Source of the DNA: RYN-230 sp036497945
Lineage (GTDB): Bacteria > Actinomycetota > Actinomycetes > Streptosporangiales > Streptosporangiaceae
NCBI GenBank assembly: GCA_036497945.1
Contig: DASXIN010000038.1
Coordinates: 9,112-73,111, forward strand
DNA: 64,000 nucleotides
Direction of reading: 5' to 3'
In this document: positions 56,326-64,000 of the stretch, piece by piece
How the letters are laid out: each line of letters opens with the position of its first letter
How positions within the stretch are numbered: position 1 is the stretch's first letter
The notes under the pieces: model-generated
Told to the model about the DNA's origin: nothing
Databases searched by the model: none
The model's input: only the letters and a program-made list of their open reading frames with translations
Position numbers and translations under genes: made by a program

Positions 56326-56697
56326 GCGTTCCTGCAGGACGTGCTGGGCAGCCCGCCGCCTTACCCGGTGCTGTCCGTCCCGGTCATCCTGGGCACGGCC
56401 GGCGGGCTCAGCATGCTGGCCGGCTGCGCCGGGCTGACCGCGCTGAAGCGGCGCGGCGGGCCGGCTGAGCAGGGCGTGGCGGACTACGGGCTGCTGTTCG
56501 GTCTCGGGCTGCTCGCGCTGACCGGCCTGCTCACCCTGCTGCTCGGGGCCACCCCGGCGTTCGGCCTGATCCTGCTCATCCACCTGGCCACGATCGTGGT
56601 CTGCTTCTTGATCGCCCCATACAGCAGGTTCGTGCACGCCGGCTACCGCTTCCTGGCCCTGGTGGCCGACGCCATCGAGCGGCGCCGGGGCTTGTGA
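56326..56697 (+). pseudogene. C-terminal fragment of a TcuB-like membrane iron-sulfur protein
   Basis: About 120 codons with four hydrophobic segments: AAFLQDVLGSPPPYPVLSVP, VILGTAGGLSMLAGCAGL, LLFGLGLLALTGLLTLLL and LIHLATIVVCFLIAPYSRF. This matches the C-terminal membrane part of TcuB (tricarballylate utilisation 4Fe-4S protein, CitB-like). The N-terminal ferredoxin domains are gone. The fragment abuts the flavin dehydrogenase fragment head to head, so a deletion removed both 5' halves and the divergent promoter region. TcuB identity is from memory of the family. Confidence 0.72.
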
Positions 56698-56709
56698 CAT
56701 AGTCCCCGC

Positions 56710-57441
56710 ATGGCCATCTTCGAGGATCTGGAAGCCGAGCAGGACCGGCTGGCCGCCATCCTGGCCGGCCTGGGCGAAGCGCAGTGGACCGCGCCGTCCG
56801 CCGCGGCCGGGTGGTCTGTCGCGGACGTCGTGCTGCACCTGGCGCAGAGCGACGGCGCGGTGGTGGCCAGCGCGGCCGGCGAAACCCTGCGGGCGGGGCC
56901 CGGCTCCGGCGCCAGCGTGGACGAGATCATGAATCTTCTCGTCCAGGCCGAGCGCGCCGCCCCGGCCGAAGTCTTCCGGCACTGGCAGCAGGGCCGGGCC
57001 GCCGCCCTGGCCGCGCTCCGCGCGGCCGACCCGAAGCAGCCGATGGCCTGGGTGGAGACACCGATGAAGCCGGCCACGCTGGCCACCACCCGGCTGGCCG
57101 AGTACTGGGCGCACGGCCTGGACATCACCGGGCCGCTCGGCATCGACTTCCCGGATACCGACCGGCTGCGCAACGTGGCCTGGCTGGCGCACCGCACGCT
57201 GCCGTACGCTCTCGCGCGCAGCGGCGGCCAGCCGTACGACGTGTTCTGCGAGCTGACCGCCCCGGATGGGACGACGGTCTGGCAACTCGGCCCGCAGGCC
57301 GCCGATTCCTCGATCACCGGCCCGGCCGGCGCGTTCTGCCGGGTCGCTGCGCAGCGGCTGGCACCCGGGGATTCCGGCCTGGCCGTCCAGGGCCCGCACG
57401 GCGCCGCCGCGCTCGGGGTGCTGCGTACCTACGCCGCCTGA
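56710..57441 (+). CDS. TIGR03084-type DinB-like metal-binding protein
   Basis: 243 residues. The N-terminal DinB/maleylpyruvate-isomerase-like helical bundle (WSVADVVLHLAQSD; metal His) carries a second His in EYWAHGLDI, and a C-terminal domain follows. Relatives in actinobacteria are mycothiol-dependent enzymes or of unknown function. Reads away from the TcuB fragment with a gap of 12 bases. Confidence 0.8.
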   Translation: MAIFEDLEAEQDRLAAILAGLGEAQWTAPSAAAGWSVADVVLHLAQSDGAVVASAAGETLRAGPGSGASVDEIMNLLVQAERAAPAEVFRHWQQGRAAALAALRAADPKQPMAWVETPMKPATLATTRLAEYWAHGLDITGPLGIDFPDTDRLRNVAWLAHRTLPYALARSGGQPYDVFCELTAPDGTTVWQLGPQAADSSITGPAGAFCRVAAQRLAPGDSGLAVQGPHGAAALGVLRTYAA

Positions 57442-57566
57442 GCACAGGGATAATCGGAGCGTTGACCAGATCTTAAGAGTTTGGCCCTTTTCTTGCCATA
57501 GGCCGTTCACCTGAGCGTTTAACTCCGCTGCGCCGTGCGTCACTCGGATCGCATACAAACAGTTCC

Positions 57567-58736
57567 GTGAATACTTTCAACCTGCGTACAGCTACGTGGC
57601 TAGGTACGACAGTCGTCGCGGCGGGTCTGCTGGGTATCGCGGGATGCTCTAGTTCTGGCTCTGGCTCGGCAAGCGGCAGCGCCAGCCCCAGCGCGTCTAG
57701 TAAGACGCTTTCCGTTAAGCAGATCGCCTTTGGCACGTTGCTGAAGCACAGCTTCCAGCCGGGCGGCAAGGGCACCGCGAGAACCGAGCACCTTACCCAG
57801 CCGGACGACATCGTGGCCCTGGGCGGCCACCTCTACGTCGGGTTCCAGAATGGCGTCGGCTCGCAGGGAGAGCCGAGCGGTTCCGGCAACCTGGACAGCA
57901 CCCTGGTCGAATACACGCCTGCTGGTTCCGTCGTGAAGCAGTGGGACGTGACGGGCAAGATCGACGGGATGGGCGCCGACCCGGCGACCGGGCAGGTCAT
58001 CGTGACTGTCAACGAGGACTCGAAATCCAGCCTGTACACGGTTTCCGGCGGGACCTTCACGCACTACACGTACACCCCGTCGCCGCTGCCGCAAAAGGGC
58101 GGGTCCGACGCCGTCGCGGTGCTCAACGGGAAGATCCTGATCAGCGCGTCCGCGCCGGGCACCTCCGGCAAGGCGCCGGCGTCCGCTCCGGCGGTGTTCG
58201 CGGTCACGCTGAACGCTGGGGCCAAGACCGCCGCGGTCGCTCCGTTCTTCGCTGACAACGCATCGGCCACCGGGGTAAACGCCTCGAGCGCCGGCCAGAA
58301 GGTCACCCTCGCGCTCACCGACCCGGACTCGAACGTGATCGTCCCGTCGAGCTCGCCGGAGTTCGCCGGGGACTTCATGCTGAACGCCCAGGGCGACAAG
58401 GAATTGATCTTCTCCGGTGCCAGTGGCCAGAACCTGCAGGTCCTGAAGATCTCTAACCCGGTCGACGACACCGCCTGGGCGACCTCGGCCAGCGGTTCGC
58501 TGTACACGACGGACTCCAGTGCCGACACGGTCGATGCCATTACGGGCTCGTTCAAGCCGGGGACCGCATACACCGCGGTGGCCCCGTGCAACGCCAACAA
58601 CGCCCCGGACGTCTGCCCATCCCCGCCCGCCTTCCCGGGCAACTCCCTGGGCACGATCAATCTGAAGACCGGCGCGGTCGGCACGGTCGCCGTCAGCGGG
58701 GTGGTCTCGCCCAAGGGTTTGATCTTCGTCCCGTAA
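57567..58736 (+). CDS. Secreted lipoprotein, probable beta-propeller
   Basis: 389 residues: signal sequence, lipobox GIAGC and a Ser/Gly-rich linker. Then come repeated strands of about 40-50 residues with PDDIVALGGHLYVGF, GADPATGQVIVTV, KGGSDAVAVLNGKILIS and GNSLGTINLKTG, suggestive of a six- or seven-bladed propeller. Ligand unknown. GTG start at 57567. Codon use in the first 100 codons is less GC-biased than in neighbours, hinting at transfer. Confidence 0.75.
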   Translation: MNTFNLRTATWLGTTVVAAGLLGIAGCSSSGSGSASGSASPSASSKTLSVKQIAFGTLLKHSFQPGGKGTARTEHLTQPDDIVALGGHLYVGFQNGVGSQGEPSGSGNLDSTLVEYTPAGSVVKQWDVTGKIDGMGADPATGQVIVTVNEDSKSSLYTVSGGTFTHYTYTPSPLPQKGGSDAVAVLNGKILISASAPGTSGKAPASAPAVFAVTLNAGAKTAAVAPFFADNASATGVNASSAGQKVTLALTDPDSNVIVPSSSPEFAGDFMLNAQGDKELIFSGASGQNLQVLKISNPVDDTAWATSASGSLYTTDSSADTVDAITGSFKPGTAYTAVAPCNANNAPDVCPSPPAFPGNSLGTINLKTGAVGTVAVSGVVSPKGLIFVP

Positions 58737-58769
58737 CCGGCACGACCCGACCCGGCCGGACCGTGGCCG

Positions 58770-59144
58770 TCAGCGGAACTGGGTGAGGGACAGGAGGTTG
58801 CCGGCTGGGTCGGAGAACCAGGCCACCTGGTCGCCGCCGGGGGTGGTCCAGATGCCGTCGTCGTCTTGGTCCATGCCGTCGTACCGGCGGAACTCGACGC
58901 CCCGGGCGGCCAGGTCGCGGACTGTGGCGGTGATGTCGGTGACCCGCCAGCCGAGCACGGTGTACCCGGCGGGCGACACCTTGGGCACCGCCGTAACGCG
59001 GAGCATGGTGCCATGCGCGTCCAGCACGCAGGCGAAATCGTTCTGCTCGGTCACGGTGAGGCCCAGCGTACGCTGGTAGAAGGCCCGGGCCCGGTCCAGG
59101 TCAGTCGCGGCCGCGAACGCGATGACGTCGCTCGACTCCAGCAT
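58770..59144 (-). CDS. VOC/glyoxalase-fold protein
   Basis: 124 residues of the vicinal oxygen chelate fold: DLDRARAFYQRTLGLTVTEQNDF, GWRVTDITATVRDLAARGVEF and DPAGNLLSLTQF. Metal-ligand positions resemble small bleomycin-resistance/glyoxalase-like proteins; the substrate is unknown. The ATG at 59144 starts 18 bases from the divergent dtd gene. Confidence 0.87.
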   Translation of the reverse strand: MLESSDVIAFAAATDLDRARAFYQRTLGLTVTEQNDFACVLDAHGTMLRVTAVPKVSPAGYTVLGWRVTDITATVRDLAARGVEFRRYDGMDQDDDGIWTTPGGDQVAWFSDPAGNLLSLTQFR

Positions 59145-59162
59145 GGGTCCTAGAGTGCTCGG

Positions 59163-59588
59163 GTGAGAGCTGTGGTGCAACGAGTTACGCAGGCCAGCGT
59201 GTCGGTGAACGGGCAGGTCGCCGGCGCTATCGACGAGCCCGGGCTGGTGGTCCTGGTCGGCGTGACGCATGACGACACGCCGGCCCAGGCCGGGAAGCTG
59301 GCCGCCAAGCTGTGGGGGCTGCGCATCCTGGACGGCGAGAAGTCCGCCTCCGACGTGGCCGCGCCGCTGCTGGTGATCAGCCAGTTCACGCTGTACGCCG
59401 ACACCCGCAAGGGCCGTCGGCCGACCTGGCAGGCGGCCGCGCCCGGCCCGGTCGCGGAACCGCTGGTAGACGAGGTGGTCGCGGCGCTGCGCGGGCTGGG
59501 CGCCCGGGTGCAGACCGGCGTGTTCGGCGCCGACATGCAGGTCAGCCTGGTCAACGATGGCCCGGTCACCTTGATCCTGGAGATGTGA
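59163..59588 (+). CDS. dtd: D-aminoacyl-tRNA deacylase
   Basis: Removes D-amino acids from mischarged tRNA. 141 residues starting MRAVVQRVTQASVSVNG, with the two cross-subunit motifs SQFTLYAD and NDGPVTLILE (GPVT, the chiral-proofreading Gly-Pro). GTG start at 59163. The following lipoprotein gene overlaps or nearly overlaps its stop. Confidence 0.95.
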   Translation: MRAVVQRVTQASVSVNGQVAGAIDEPGLVVLVGVTHDDTPAQAGKLAAKLWGLRILDGEKSASDVAAPLLVISQFTLYADTRKGRRPTWQAAAPGPVAEPLVDEVVAALRGLGARVQTGVFGADMQVSLVNDGPVTLILEM

Positions 59589-59593
59589 GCCCA

Positions 59594-60622
59594 ATGGCAC
59601 GCCGCCGTTCCTGGATGGGGTGGCTCAGCCTGGCGCTGGGCCTGGTGCTGGCTGCGTGCTCCTCCGGCGGCGGAGGTGCGAACAGCGGTGCGGCCACGCC
59701 AGCGGCGCACTGGGTCCGGTTCCGGCATCTGCCCGGCGTGGTGGATCTTGCCGGGCCGGCCAGCGACGGCTCGTTCACCGTGGCGGCCGCGGGCCGGCTG
59801 TTCATCCTGAGCCAGGCAGGAACGATGCGGCCGTTCGCCCGGGGCCCGCGCGGCTACGTCACCGCCATCGGCCCCGAGCCCTACCTCACGGTGCCCGCCG
59901 CCGGGCAGGTCGCCGGGACCCGGTGTTCGTTCTCCACCAGCGCGATCTTCGCCATCCAGCCGTCCCGGCCCCCGGGCGTCATTATGATCGGCGCCGGCGG
60001 CCGGGCCAGCCGGTTCGTGACCCTGCCCGGCACGCTCGGGCCCAACGGCATCACCGCCGACACGGTGGGACGGTTCGGGCACGCCCTGCTCGTCACGGCC
60101 CGGAACGGCACCGGGACGACCGTGCTGGCCATCGGCTGCACCGGCCGGGTGCGCACGATCACCGCGACCGCCCCGCACATGGAGGGCGGCATATCGGTCG
60201 CGCCGGCCTCGTTCGGCCGGTACGGCGGCGACCTCATCGGCCCGGACGAGTCCACCGGCCGGGTCTACGCCATCGCGCCGGACGGCACGGTCCGCACGCT
60301 CATCCAGTCCCGGCTGCCGCACGGCGGGGACATCGGCGTGGAGAGCACCGGATTCGTGCCGCCCGGATTCGGCCCAGGCGGCTCGGCCTACCTGGCCGAC
60401 CGGTTCTCCCGAGGCAACAAGCACCCGGGGACGGACAGCATTCTCCGGCTGCCGGGAGCGGAGCTGATCAAGGCCGATGTCCGGCCGGGCGACCTGCTGG
60501 TGGCGACCGAGGGCAGCGCGCAGACCATCGACGTCCGCTGCGCCGCCGCCTGCACGGTGCGCTACATCGCCATCGGCCTGGCCGTTAGCCACGCCGAAGG
60601 GCACATCGTGTTCACCCGCTGA
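59594..60622 (+). CDS. Secreted lipoprotein, probable beta-propeller
   Basis: 342 residues with a signal and lipobox LAAC, then repeated strand blocks (FTVAAAGRLFILSQAG, RFVTLPGTLGPNGITADTVGRFGHALLV, GGDIGVESTGFVPPGFG) consistent with an NHL/SMP-30-like propeller. Resembles the lipoprotein at 57567 in architecture, without obvious close identity. ATG at 59594; the GTG at 59585, overlapping the dtd stop, is the alternative. Its 3' end overlaps the convergent nitrilase-fold gene by 11 bases. Confidence 0.75.
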   Translation: MARRRSWMGWLSLALGLVLAACSSGGGGANSGAATPAAHWVRFRHLPGVVDLAGPASDGSFTVAAAGRLFILSQAGTMRPFARGPRGYVTAIGPEPYLTVPAAGQVAGTRCSFSTSAIFAIQPSRPPGVIMIGAGGRASRFVTLPGTLGPNGITADTVGRFGHALLVTARNGTGTTVLAIGCTGRVRTITATAPHMEGGISVAPASFGRYGGDLIGPDESTGRVYAIAPDGTVRTLIQSRLPHGGDIGVESTGFVPPGFGPGGSAYLADRFSRGNKHPGTDSILRLPGAELIKADVRPGDLLVATEGSAQTIDVRCAAACTVRYIAIGLAVSHAEGHIVFTR

Positions 60623-61694
60623 CGCCGTCCCCGGACGGCCGCCGCCAGATGTCCCGCTTGTGCATCAGCTCGATCTGCCGCTCGATCACCTCACGCCGGT
60701 ACTCCGCGTGCTGGTACGGCGCCCGGTCCAGGTAGAGGTTCTTCGGGTAGACCGGCTCCTCGTAGATGATCTGGTACTGCTCGGTGGTCAGATCCTTGAG
60801 CCAGTTGTCCCACTGCGCGTTGGCCCGGAACCGGCGCAGCGCCTCGACGTCGATCGTCCCGGCCACCCAGGACGACCCGCCGCTGTAGTCCTGCCGGCCG
60901 ACGATCTGCCCGCGGTAGTCCATTACCGCAGACCCCCCGCCGAACGTGTCGATCGCCACGTCGGAATCGGCGTTGAGAAAATATGTCCCTACGTTGCAGG
61001 CGATCAGATACATGTTGTTGTCCAGGGCGCGGGCCCGGTTCTGGATCTCGAACAGGCCGTTGCCCACGTGCGGGTGCGGGTACGGGCCGCGGTAGACGAC
61101 CTCGGCGCCGTTCATGGCCAGGCCGCGCGCATTCTCCGGGTATGAGCCCTCGTTCGCCATCAGGAAGCCGAGCCGGCCGATCTCCGTGTCGGCCACCGGG
61201 TAGAACGCGTCGAGGTTGCGGCCGTACAGTTCGATCCAGCGGTCCCAGACGTTGTGCGGGCTCACCGAGTGCTCGACCGGCAACAGCGGCACGACCTTGT
61301 GGTGCCGGAGAATGATCTCGCCTTCCGGGTCGAGGACGAACCCGACGTTGAAGAACCGCCCCGGGAACTCTGGATGGCGGGCCTTGGCCTGCCCCATCAT
61401 GAACGCGTTCCACTGCCGGGCCAGCCGGCCGAGGTAATCGGTTTCCGCGCCCGGGATGTCGATCGCGCATTCCCGGGCGAATTCCTCGTGGTCTAGGTCC
61501 AGCACCTCGTCGTTGAATCCTTGCAGGGCGCCTTCCGGAATGGCGATGAGGCGCACCGGCAGCTCCAGGCTGGACAGCCAGGACGCCGCCTTGATCAGGT
61601 GCGACAGATGCTCCAGGTTGGTGGCGATCTCGTCGCGGCGCCGGATGCCGCGCATGGTGGGCACCAGGCCCACGGCCTGATAAGGCTCGATCAT
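60612..61694 (-). CDS. Nitrilase-superfamily protein with Cys nucleophile replaced by Ala
   Basis: 360 residues with the nitrilase fold. Glu54 (IAIPEGALQGF) and Lys133 (RHHKVVPL) match the catalytic Glu and Lys. The block that should hold Cys (consensus ICYDGRFPE) reads GFLMANEGSYPE, with Ala180 at the Cys position; I checked this codon (GCG). It therefore should not be an ordinary amidase or nitrilase; a structural, binding or different catalytic role is possible. ATG at 61694 preceded by GGAGG. Confidence 0.82.
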   Translation of the reverse strand: MIEPYQAVGLVPTMRGIRRRDEIATNLEHLSHLIKAASWLSSLELPVRLIAIPEGALQGFNDEVLDLDHEEFARECAIDIPGAETDYLGRLARQWNAFMMGQAKARHPEFPGRFFNVGFVLDPEGEIILRHHKVVPLLPVEHSVSPHNVWDRWIELYGRNLDAFYPVADTEIGRLGFLMANEGSYPENARGLAMNGAEVVYRGPYPHPHVGNGLFEIQNRARALDNNMYLIACNVGTYFLNADSDVAIDTFGGGSAVMDYRGQIVGRQDYSGGSSWVAGTIDVEALRRFRANAQWDNWLKDLTTEQYQIIYEEPVYPKNLYLDRAPYQHAEYRREVIERQIELMHKRDIWRRPSGDGVSG

Positions 61695-61778
61695 GGCGAA
61701 TTCCTCCAGCCCCGCGGCCACAGCGCCCCGCGGGCGCGTATCCGCTGCCCCCATGTTCCACCCAGGCGGTGCGGGGTG

Positions 61779-62507
61779 CTAGCAGGCGATCGCGATGATC
61801 TCGGCGCTGGCTGGGCCGACCGGTGACCGGTCCCAGTCGCCATACCAGGTGACGTCGGCCAGGCCGGCTTCGGTGAGGAATCCGGCTAGCTCAGCCTGGT
61901 CCATGAAACGCAGCGTGTCGGGGACCACGACGCGTTCCCCGTCCGGGAACCGGATACAGGTCTCGTAGCTGACCAGCGGGCCGGTCACCGAGCTGATGTC
62001 GTAATGGACATCGGCCGGCCCGGCGGTGGTTTCGATCCGCTGCTGGGTTTCCCGTGGCGTCCAGTATTGCCATTCCCGGACCTCGGGGTTCCTGGTCTCG
62101 AACGCGATCCGGCCGCCCGGGGCCAGATGCCGGCCGAGCGTGTCCAGGGCGGCCCGGACGTCGTCGTCACCCAGCAGCAACTGGAACACGTGACCGGTCA
62201 GCACGACCAGGTCGAAGCGGGTGGGCACGGACAGCCCCGCCGCGTCCGTCTCGATCCAGCGCACCTGGTCGCCGCCCGGCCGGCCGAGGGCCACCGCGAG
62301 CATGGCCGCCGCCGGGTCCGCGCCGGTCACCTGGTGGCCTCGCGCGGCGAAGGCGCAGGCCAGCAGCCCGGTGCCGCAGCCCATGTCGAGGATCGTCTGC
62401 GGCGGCTTACCGGGCAGGCTGAGGTAGAACTCGGTGTCGTCGCCCGGCGGGTTCAGCGCGTCGTACAGGGCGGCCAGCCGGGTGTCGGCGTAGGCGGCGC
62501 TCAGCAC
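61779..62507 (-). CDS. SAM-dependent methyltransferase, class I
   Basis: 242 residues with motif I ILDMGCGTGLLACAFAARGH, acidic loop GADPAAAMLAVA and motif IV-like RFDLVVLTGHVFQLL. The Methyltransf_25 type. Substrate unknown. Starts a few bases after the DUF6624-like stop, on the same strand, so probably cotranscribed with it. Confidence 0.87.
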   Translation of the reverse strand: MLSAAYADTRLAALYDALNPPGDDTEFYLSLPGKPPQTILDMGCGTGLLACAFAARGHQVTGADPAAAMLAVALGRPGGDQVRWIETDAAGLSVPTRFDLVVLTGHVFQLLLGDDDVRAALDTLGRHLAPGGRIAFETRNPEVREWQYWTPRETQQRIETTAGPADVHYDISSVTGPLVSYETCIRFPDGERVVVPDTLRFMDQAELAGFLTEAGLADVTWYGDWDRSPVGPASAEIIAIAC

Positions 62508-62511
62508 CGGC

Positions 62512-63021
62512 TCATCCGGTGAGCCGCTCGGCGGCCGAGAGGCGCGCCCGGTTCTCGGCTTCGGGGGGCAGGCCGAGTGCGGATCGGCGCTGGTCCAGGC
62601 CTGCTGGCTCGCGTACCGTCCATAGCGTCAGCATGCCCGCCAAGACCTGGTACTGGGTGCCGTAGACCTGCGGCTCGCCGCGGTGCATCAGCACGCGGTC
62701 GGTCAGGTAAGCGAGGTCCCGCGGGGCGGCGTCGCCGCGGCAGACCGCGTCTTCGAGCAATGGCAGGCACTCCTCCTGGAACCCGGCTGGCGCGTGCTGG
62801 ACCAGCAGCCAGGCGGCGTGCGCGCCATCCGTCCCGGCCAGCGCGTACCCCGGCCAGCCGTACTCGGCCACGATCTCCCGCATCCGGGCCGTGTTGTCCC
62901 GGTCGACTGGGGCGATGACCTGCTCCCATTGTTCGGCTCGCTGGGTGGGCGGCAGCGACTTCCGCGCGGTCTGGTCCCGGTCGGCGCGCTCCAGAAGTTC
63001 GGTGCGGAGTTCCTCGTTCAC
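62512..63021 (-). CDS. DUF6624-like protein
   Basis: 169 residues with DQTARKSLPPTQRAEQWEQV, DRDNTARMREIVAEYGWPGY, DGAHAAWLLVQHAP and LTDRVLMHRGEPQVYGTQY, the pattern of the DUF6624 family. Function unknown. The GTG at 63021 has GGGGA just upstream; the open frame extends to 63123. Confidence 0.78.
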   Translation of the reverse strand: MNEELRTELLERADRDQTARKSLPPTQRAEQWEQVIAPVDRDNTARMREIVAEYGWPGYALAGTDGAHAAWLLVQHAPAGFQEECLPLLEDAVCRGDAAPRDLAYLTDRVLMHRGEPQVYGTQYQVLAGMLTLWTVREPAGLDQRRSALGLPPEAENRARLSAAERLTG

Positions 63022-63152
63022 GTTCCCCAGCTCCCCGGTTTCCGGAGGGCCACTCCCCACCCGCAAGATTGGCACGTGAACCCTGCCGCAGCCAGCGAAT
63101 ATCCGGCATATCCGGCCCGCCACCCGCTTGCCCGCTGTGCGACGATGCGTGG

Positions 63153-63218
63153 ATGACCGACCACGTGGAACTCCGCCCGGGCACGGTGGCTGACCTGTCC
63201 CGCTTCACCGGCCGGTAA
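63153..63218 (+). pseudogene. 21-codon stump resembling the start of a GNAT acetyltransferase
   Basis: Reads MTDHVELRPGTVADLSRFTGR then TAA. The pattern xxxLRPxTxADL is typical of the first strand and helix of GNAT acetyltransferases, so this is probably the 5' remnant of one whose body was lost. It could alternatively be a short upstream frame of the next gene. Confidence 0.4.
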
Positions 63219-63242
63219 CGGCCGCCCCCGATTGGAGCGTTC

Positions 63243-63797
63243 ATGCCGCACATCACCCTGAACTCCGCCGAGCCGGGGATCCGTGGCCTGCTGCTGTACC
63301 GCCCGGAGACCGCCCGGCCGCTGAGCGACCTGGCCGAGGTGCTGCTGCGCGGGCCGAGCACGCTGACCCGCGGCGAACGGGAGCTGATCGCGGCCTACGT
63401 GTCAGGGCTGAACGACTGCCGGTACTGCTCGGGCTCGCACTCGGCCTGCGCCGCCGCCCAGCTGCCGGGCGGCATGGCCGTGGTCGAGCAGGTCCGGGCC
63501 GACGCCGCCAGCGCGCCGGTGTCGGCCAAGCTGCGGGCGTTACTGCGGATCGCGGCCGCGGTGCAGCAGAGCGGGCTGGCGGTGACCGAGGACGACGTGG
63601 CGGCGGCCCGCGCCGAGGGCGCGACCGACCTGGAGATCCACGACACGGTGCTGATCGCGGCCATGTTCTGCATGTTCAACCGGTACGTGGACGGGCTGGC
63701 CACGGTGGCCCCGGACGACCCGGAACGCTACGCCGCCGGAGCGCAGCGCCTGATCACCCAGGGCTACCTTCCGCCGCCGGCCCCACCCCAGCCGTAA
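63243..63797 (+). CDS. AhpD-like / carboxymuconolactone decarboxylase-family protein
   Basis: 184 residues. The CxxC-His motif CRYCSGSHSACAA has Cys59, Cys62 and His66, preceded by the conserved acidic stretch RGERELIAAYVSGLND. Such proteins act as alkylhydroperoxidase-type thiol enzymes. GGAG lies a few bases before the ATG. It is convergent with the small peptide gene at the window's end. Confidence 0.88.
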   Translation: MPHITLNSAEPGIRGLLLYRPETARPLSDLAEVLLRGPSTLTRGERELIAAYVSGLNDCRYCSGSHSACAAAQLPGGMAVVEQVRADAASAPVSAKLRALLRIAAAVQQSGLAVTEDDVAAARAEGATDLEIHDTVLIAAMFCMFNRYVDGLATVAPDDPERYAAGAQRLITQGYLPPPAPPQP

Positions 63798-63831
63798 CCC
63801 GATCTGCCCGTTCTGCGGTCTGAGCGAGGCA

Positions 63832-63987
63832 TTACCGGCCTGGAAGCATCAGCGGCGTGACCGTGCCCGGGTCGGCGGGACCCATGAGTGGGACCGCTGC
63901 ACCCCGCTCATCAGATCGGTCAAGGACGAACCTGGGCTGGGGGATCTCCAGGACCTCGGCCTCTGGGTATGGACTCCGGGTATTCAT
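63832..63987 (-). CDS. 51-residue peptide of unknown function (possible RiPP precursor)
   Basis: GAAAGGAAAC, an excellent ribosome site, precedes the ATG at 63987. The product starts MNTRSPYPEAEVLEIPQ, continues with RFVLDRSDERGAAVPLMG and ends TVTPLMLPGR. It has no Cys, Lys or Trp and no membrane segment. FVLD resembles the FxLD leader motif of some actinobacterial peptide precursors, and the two PLM motifs suggest an internal repeat. Lack of Cys argues against a lanthipeptide. Any maturation genes would lie past the right edge. Confidence 0.45.
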   Translation of the reverse strand: MNTRSPYPEAEVLEIPQPRFVLDRSDERGAAVPLMGPADPGTVTPLMLPGR

Positions 63988-64000
63988 TGCGTTTCCTTTC

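Noticed and set aside
63832..63987. Calling the edge peptide an FxLD-family lanthipeptide
   Set aside because: It has an FVLD motif but no Cys, which lanthionine formation needs, and no modifying enzyme is visible in the window.

Overview
This is a GC-rich actinobacterial chromosome segment, and most of it is a housekeeping core. Gene content points to an actinomycete: a phosphatidylinositol mannoside operon (pgsA, acyltransferase, pimA), a long bifunctional (p)ppGpp synthetase/hydrolase, a DinB-like protein of a mycothiol-related superfamily, ruvCAB-yajC-secDF-apt-rel synteny, frequent GTG starts and 4-bp start/stop overlaps. A Streptosporangiales-like lineage is my inference; no rRNA or tRNA gene is present to test it.

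Layout. 1-1660: argJ (cut by the window edge) and argC, read leftward from a promoter that overlaps two ATGCA half sites (candidate ArgR control). 1700-6762: an accessory patch with a lipoprotein gene, a membrane diguanylate cyclase, two MFS transporters and, at 3997-4097, two tandem eight-codon genes that both encode MTATTSWG. 6775-14241 (minus strand): infC-rpmI-rplT-rRNA methyltransferase-PAS histidine kinase-pheS-pheT. 14671-25814 (minus): a sigma-factor-derived membrane zinc-finger protein, aroE, mltG, ruvX, alaS, two small membrane proteins, rarA, aspS. 25842-42517: MBL hydrolase, membrane cyclophilin, DUF349 protein, rel, apt, secF, secD, yajC, ruvB, ruvA, ruvC, an Eis-like acetyltransferase, yebC, pdxT, a standalone ClpC N-domain protein, pdxS. 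42612-50796: LemA-like protein, pimA, PIM acyltransferase, pgsA, EF-G-like GTPase, HIT protein, thrS. 50890-64000: cell-wall L,D-transpeptidase, CorA, then a mosaic accessory end with a D-threonine aldolase-like enzyme, an IclR regulator, a deletion scar joining two broken genes, two secreted beta-propeller-like lipoproteins, dtd, a nitrilase-fold protein without its nucleophile, an AhpD-like protein and a 51-codon peptide gene at the edge.

How the genes work together. The core supplies four aminoacyl-tRNA synthetases, initiation factor 3 and ribosomal proteins, protein export (SecDF-YajC), recombination (RuvABC, RarA), stringent response and purine salvage (Rel, Apt), PLP synthesis (PdxST), and inositol phospholipid and cell-wall assembly.

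The observations I rate most highly are: the twin MTATTSWG mini-genes, whose three coding differences are all synonymous; a GC-rich repeat that has inserted twice into aroE and once into a DUF948 gene, in different reading frames; the deletion scar fusing opposite-strand fragments of a flavin dehydrogenase and a TcuB-like gene; the sigma-factor-derived chimera; the nitrilase-fold protein with Ala in place of Cys; and the AUU start of infC.
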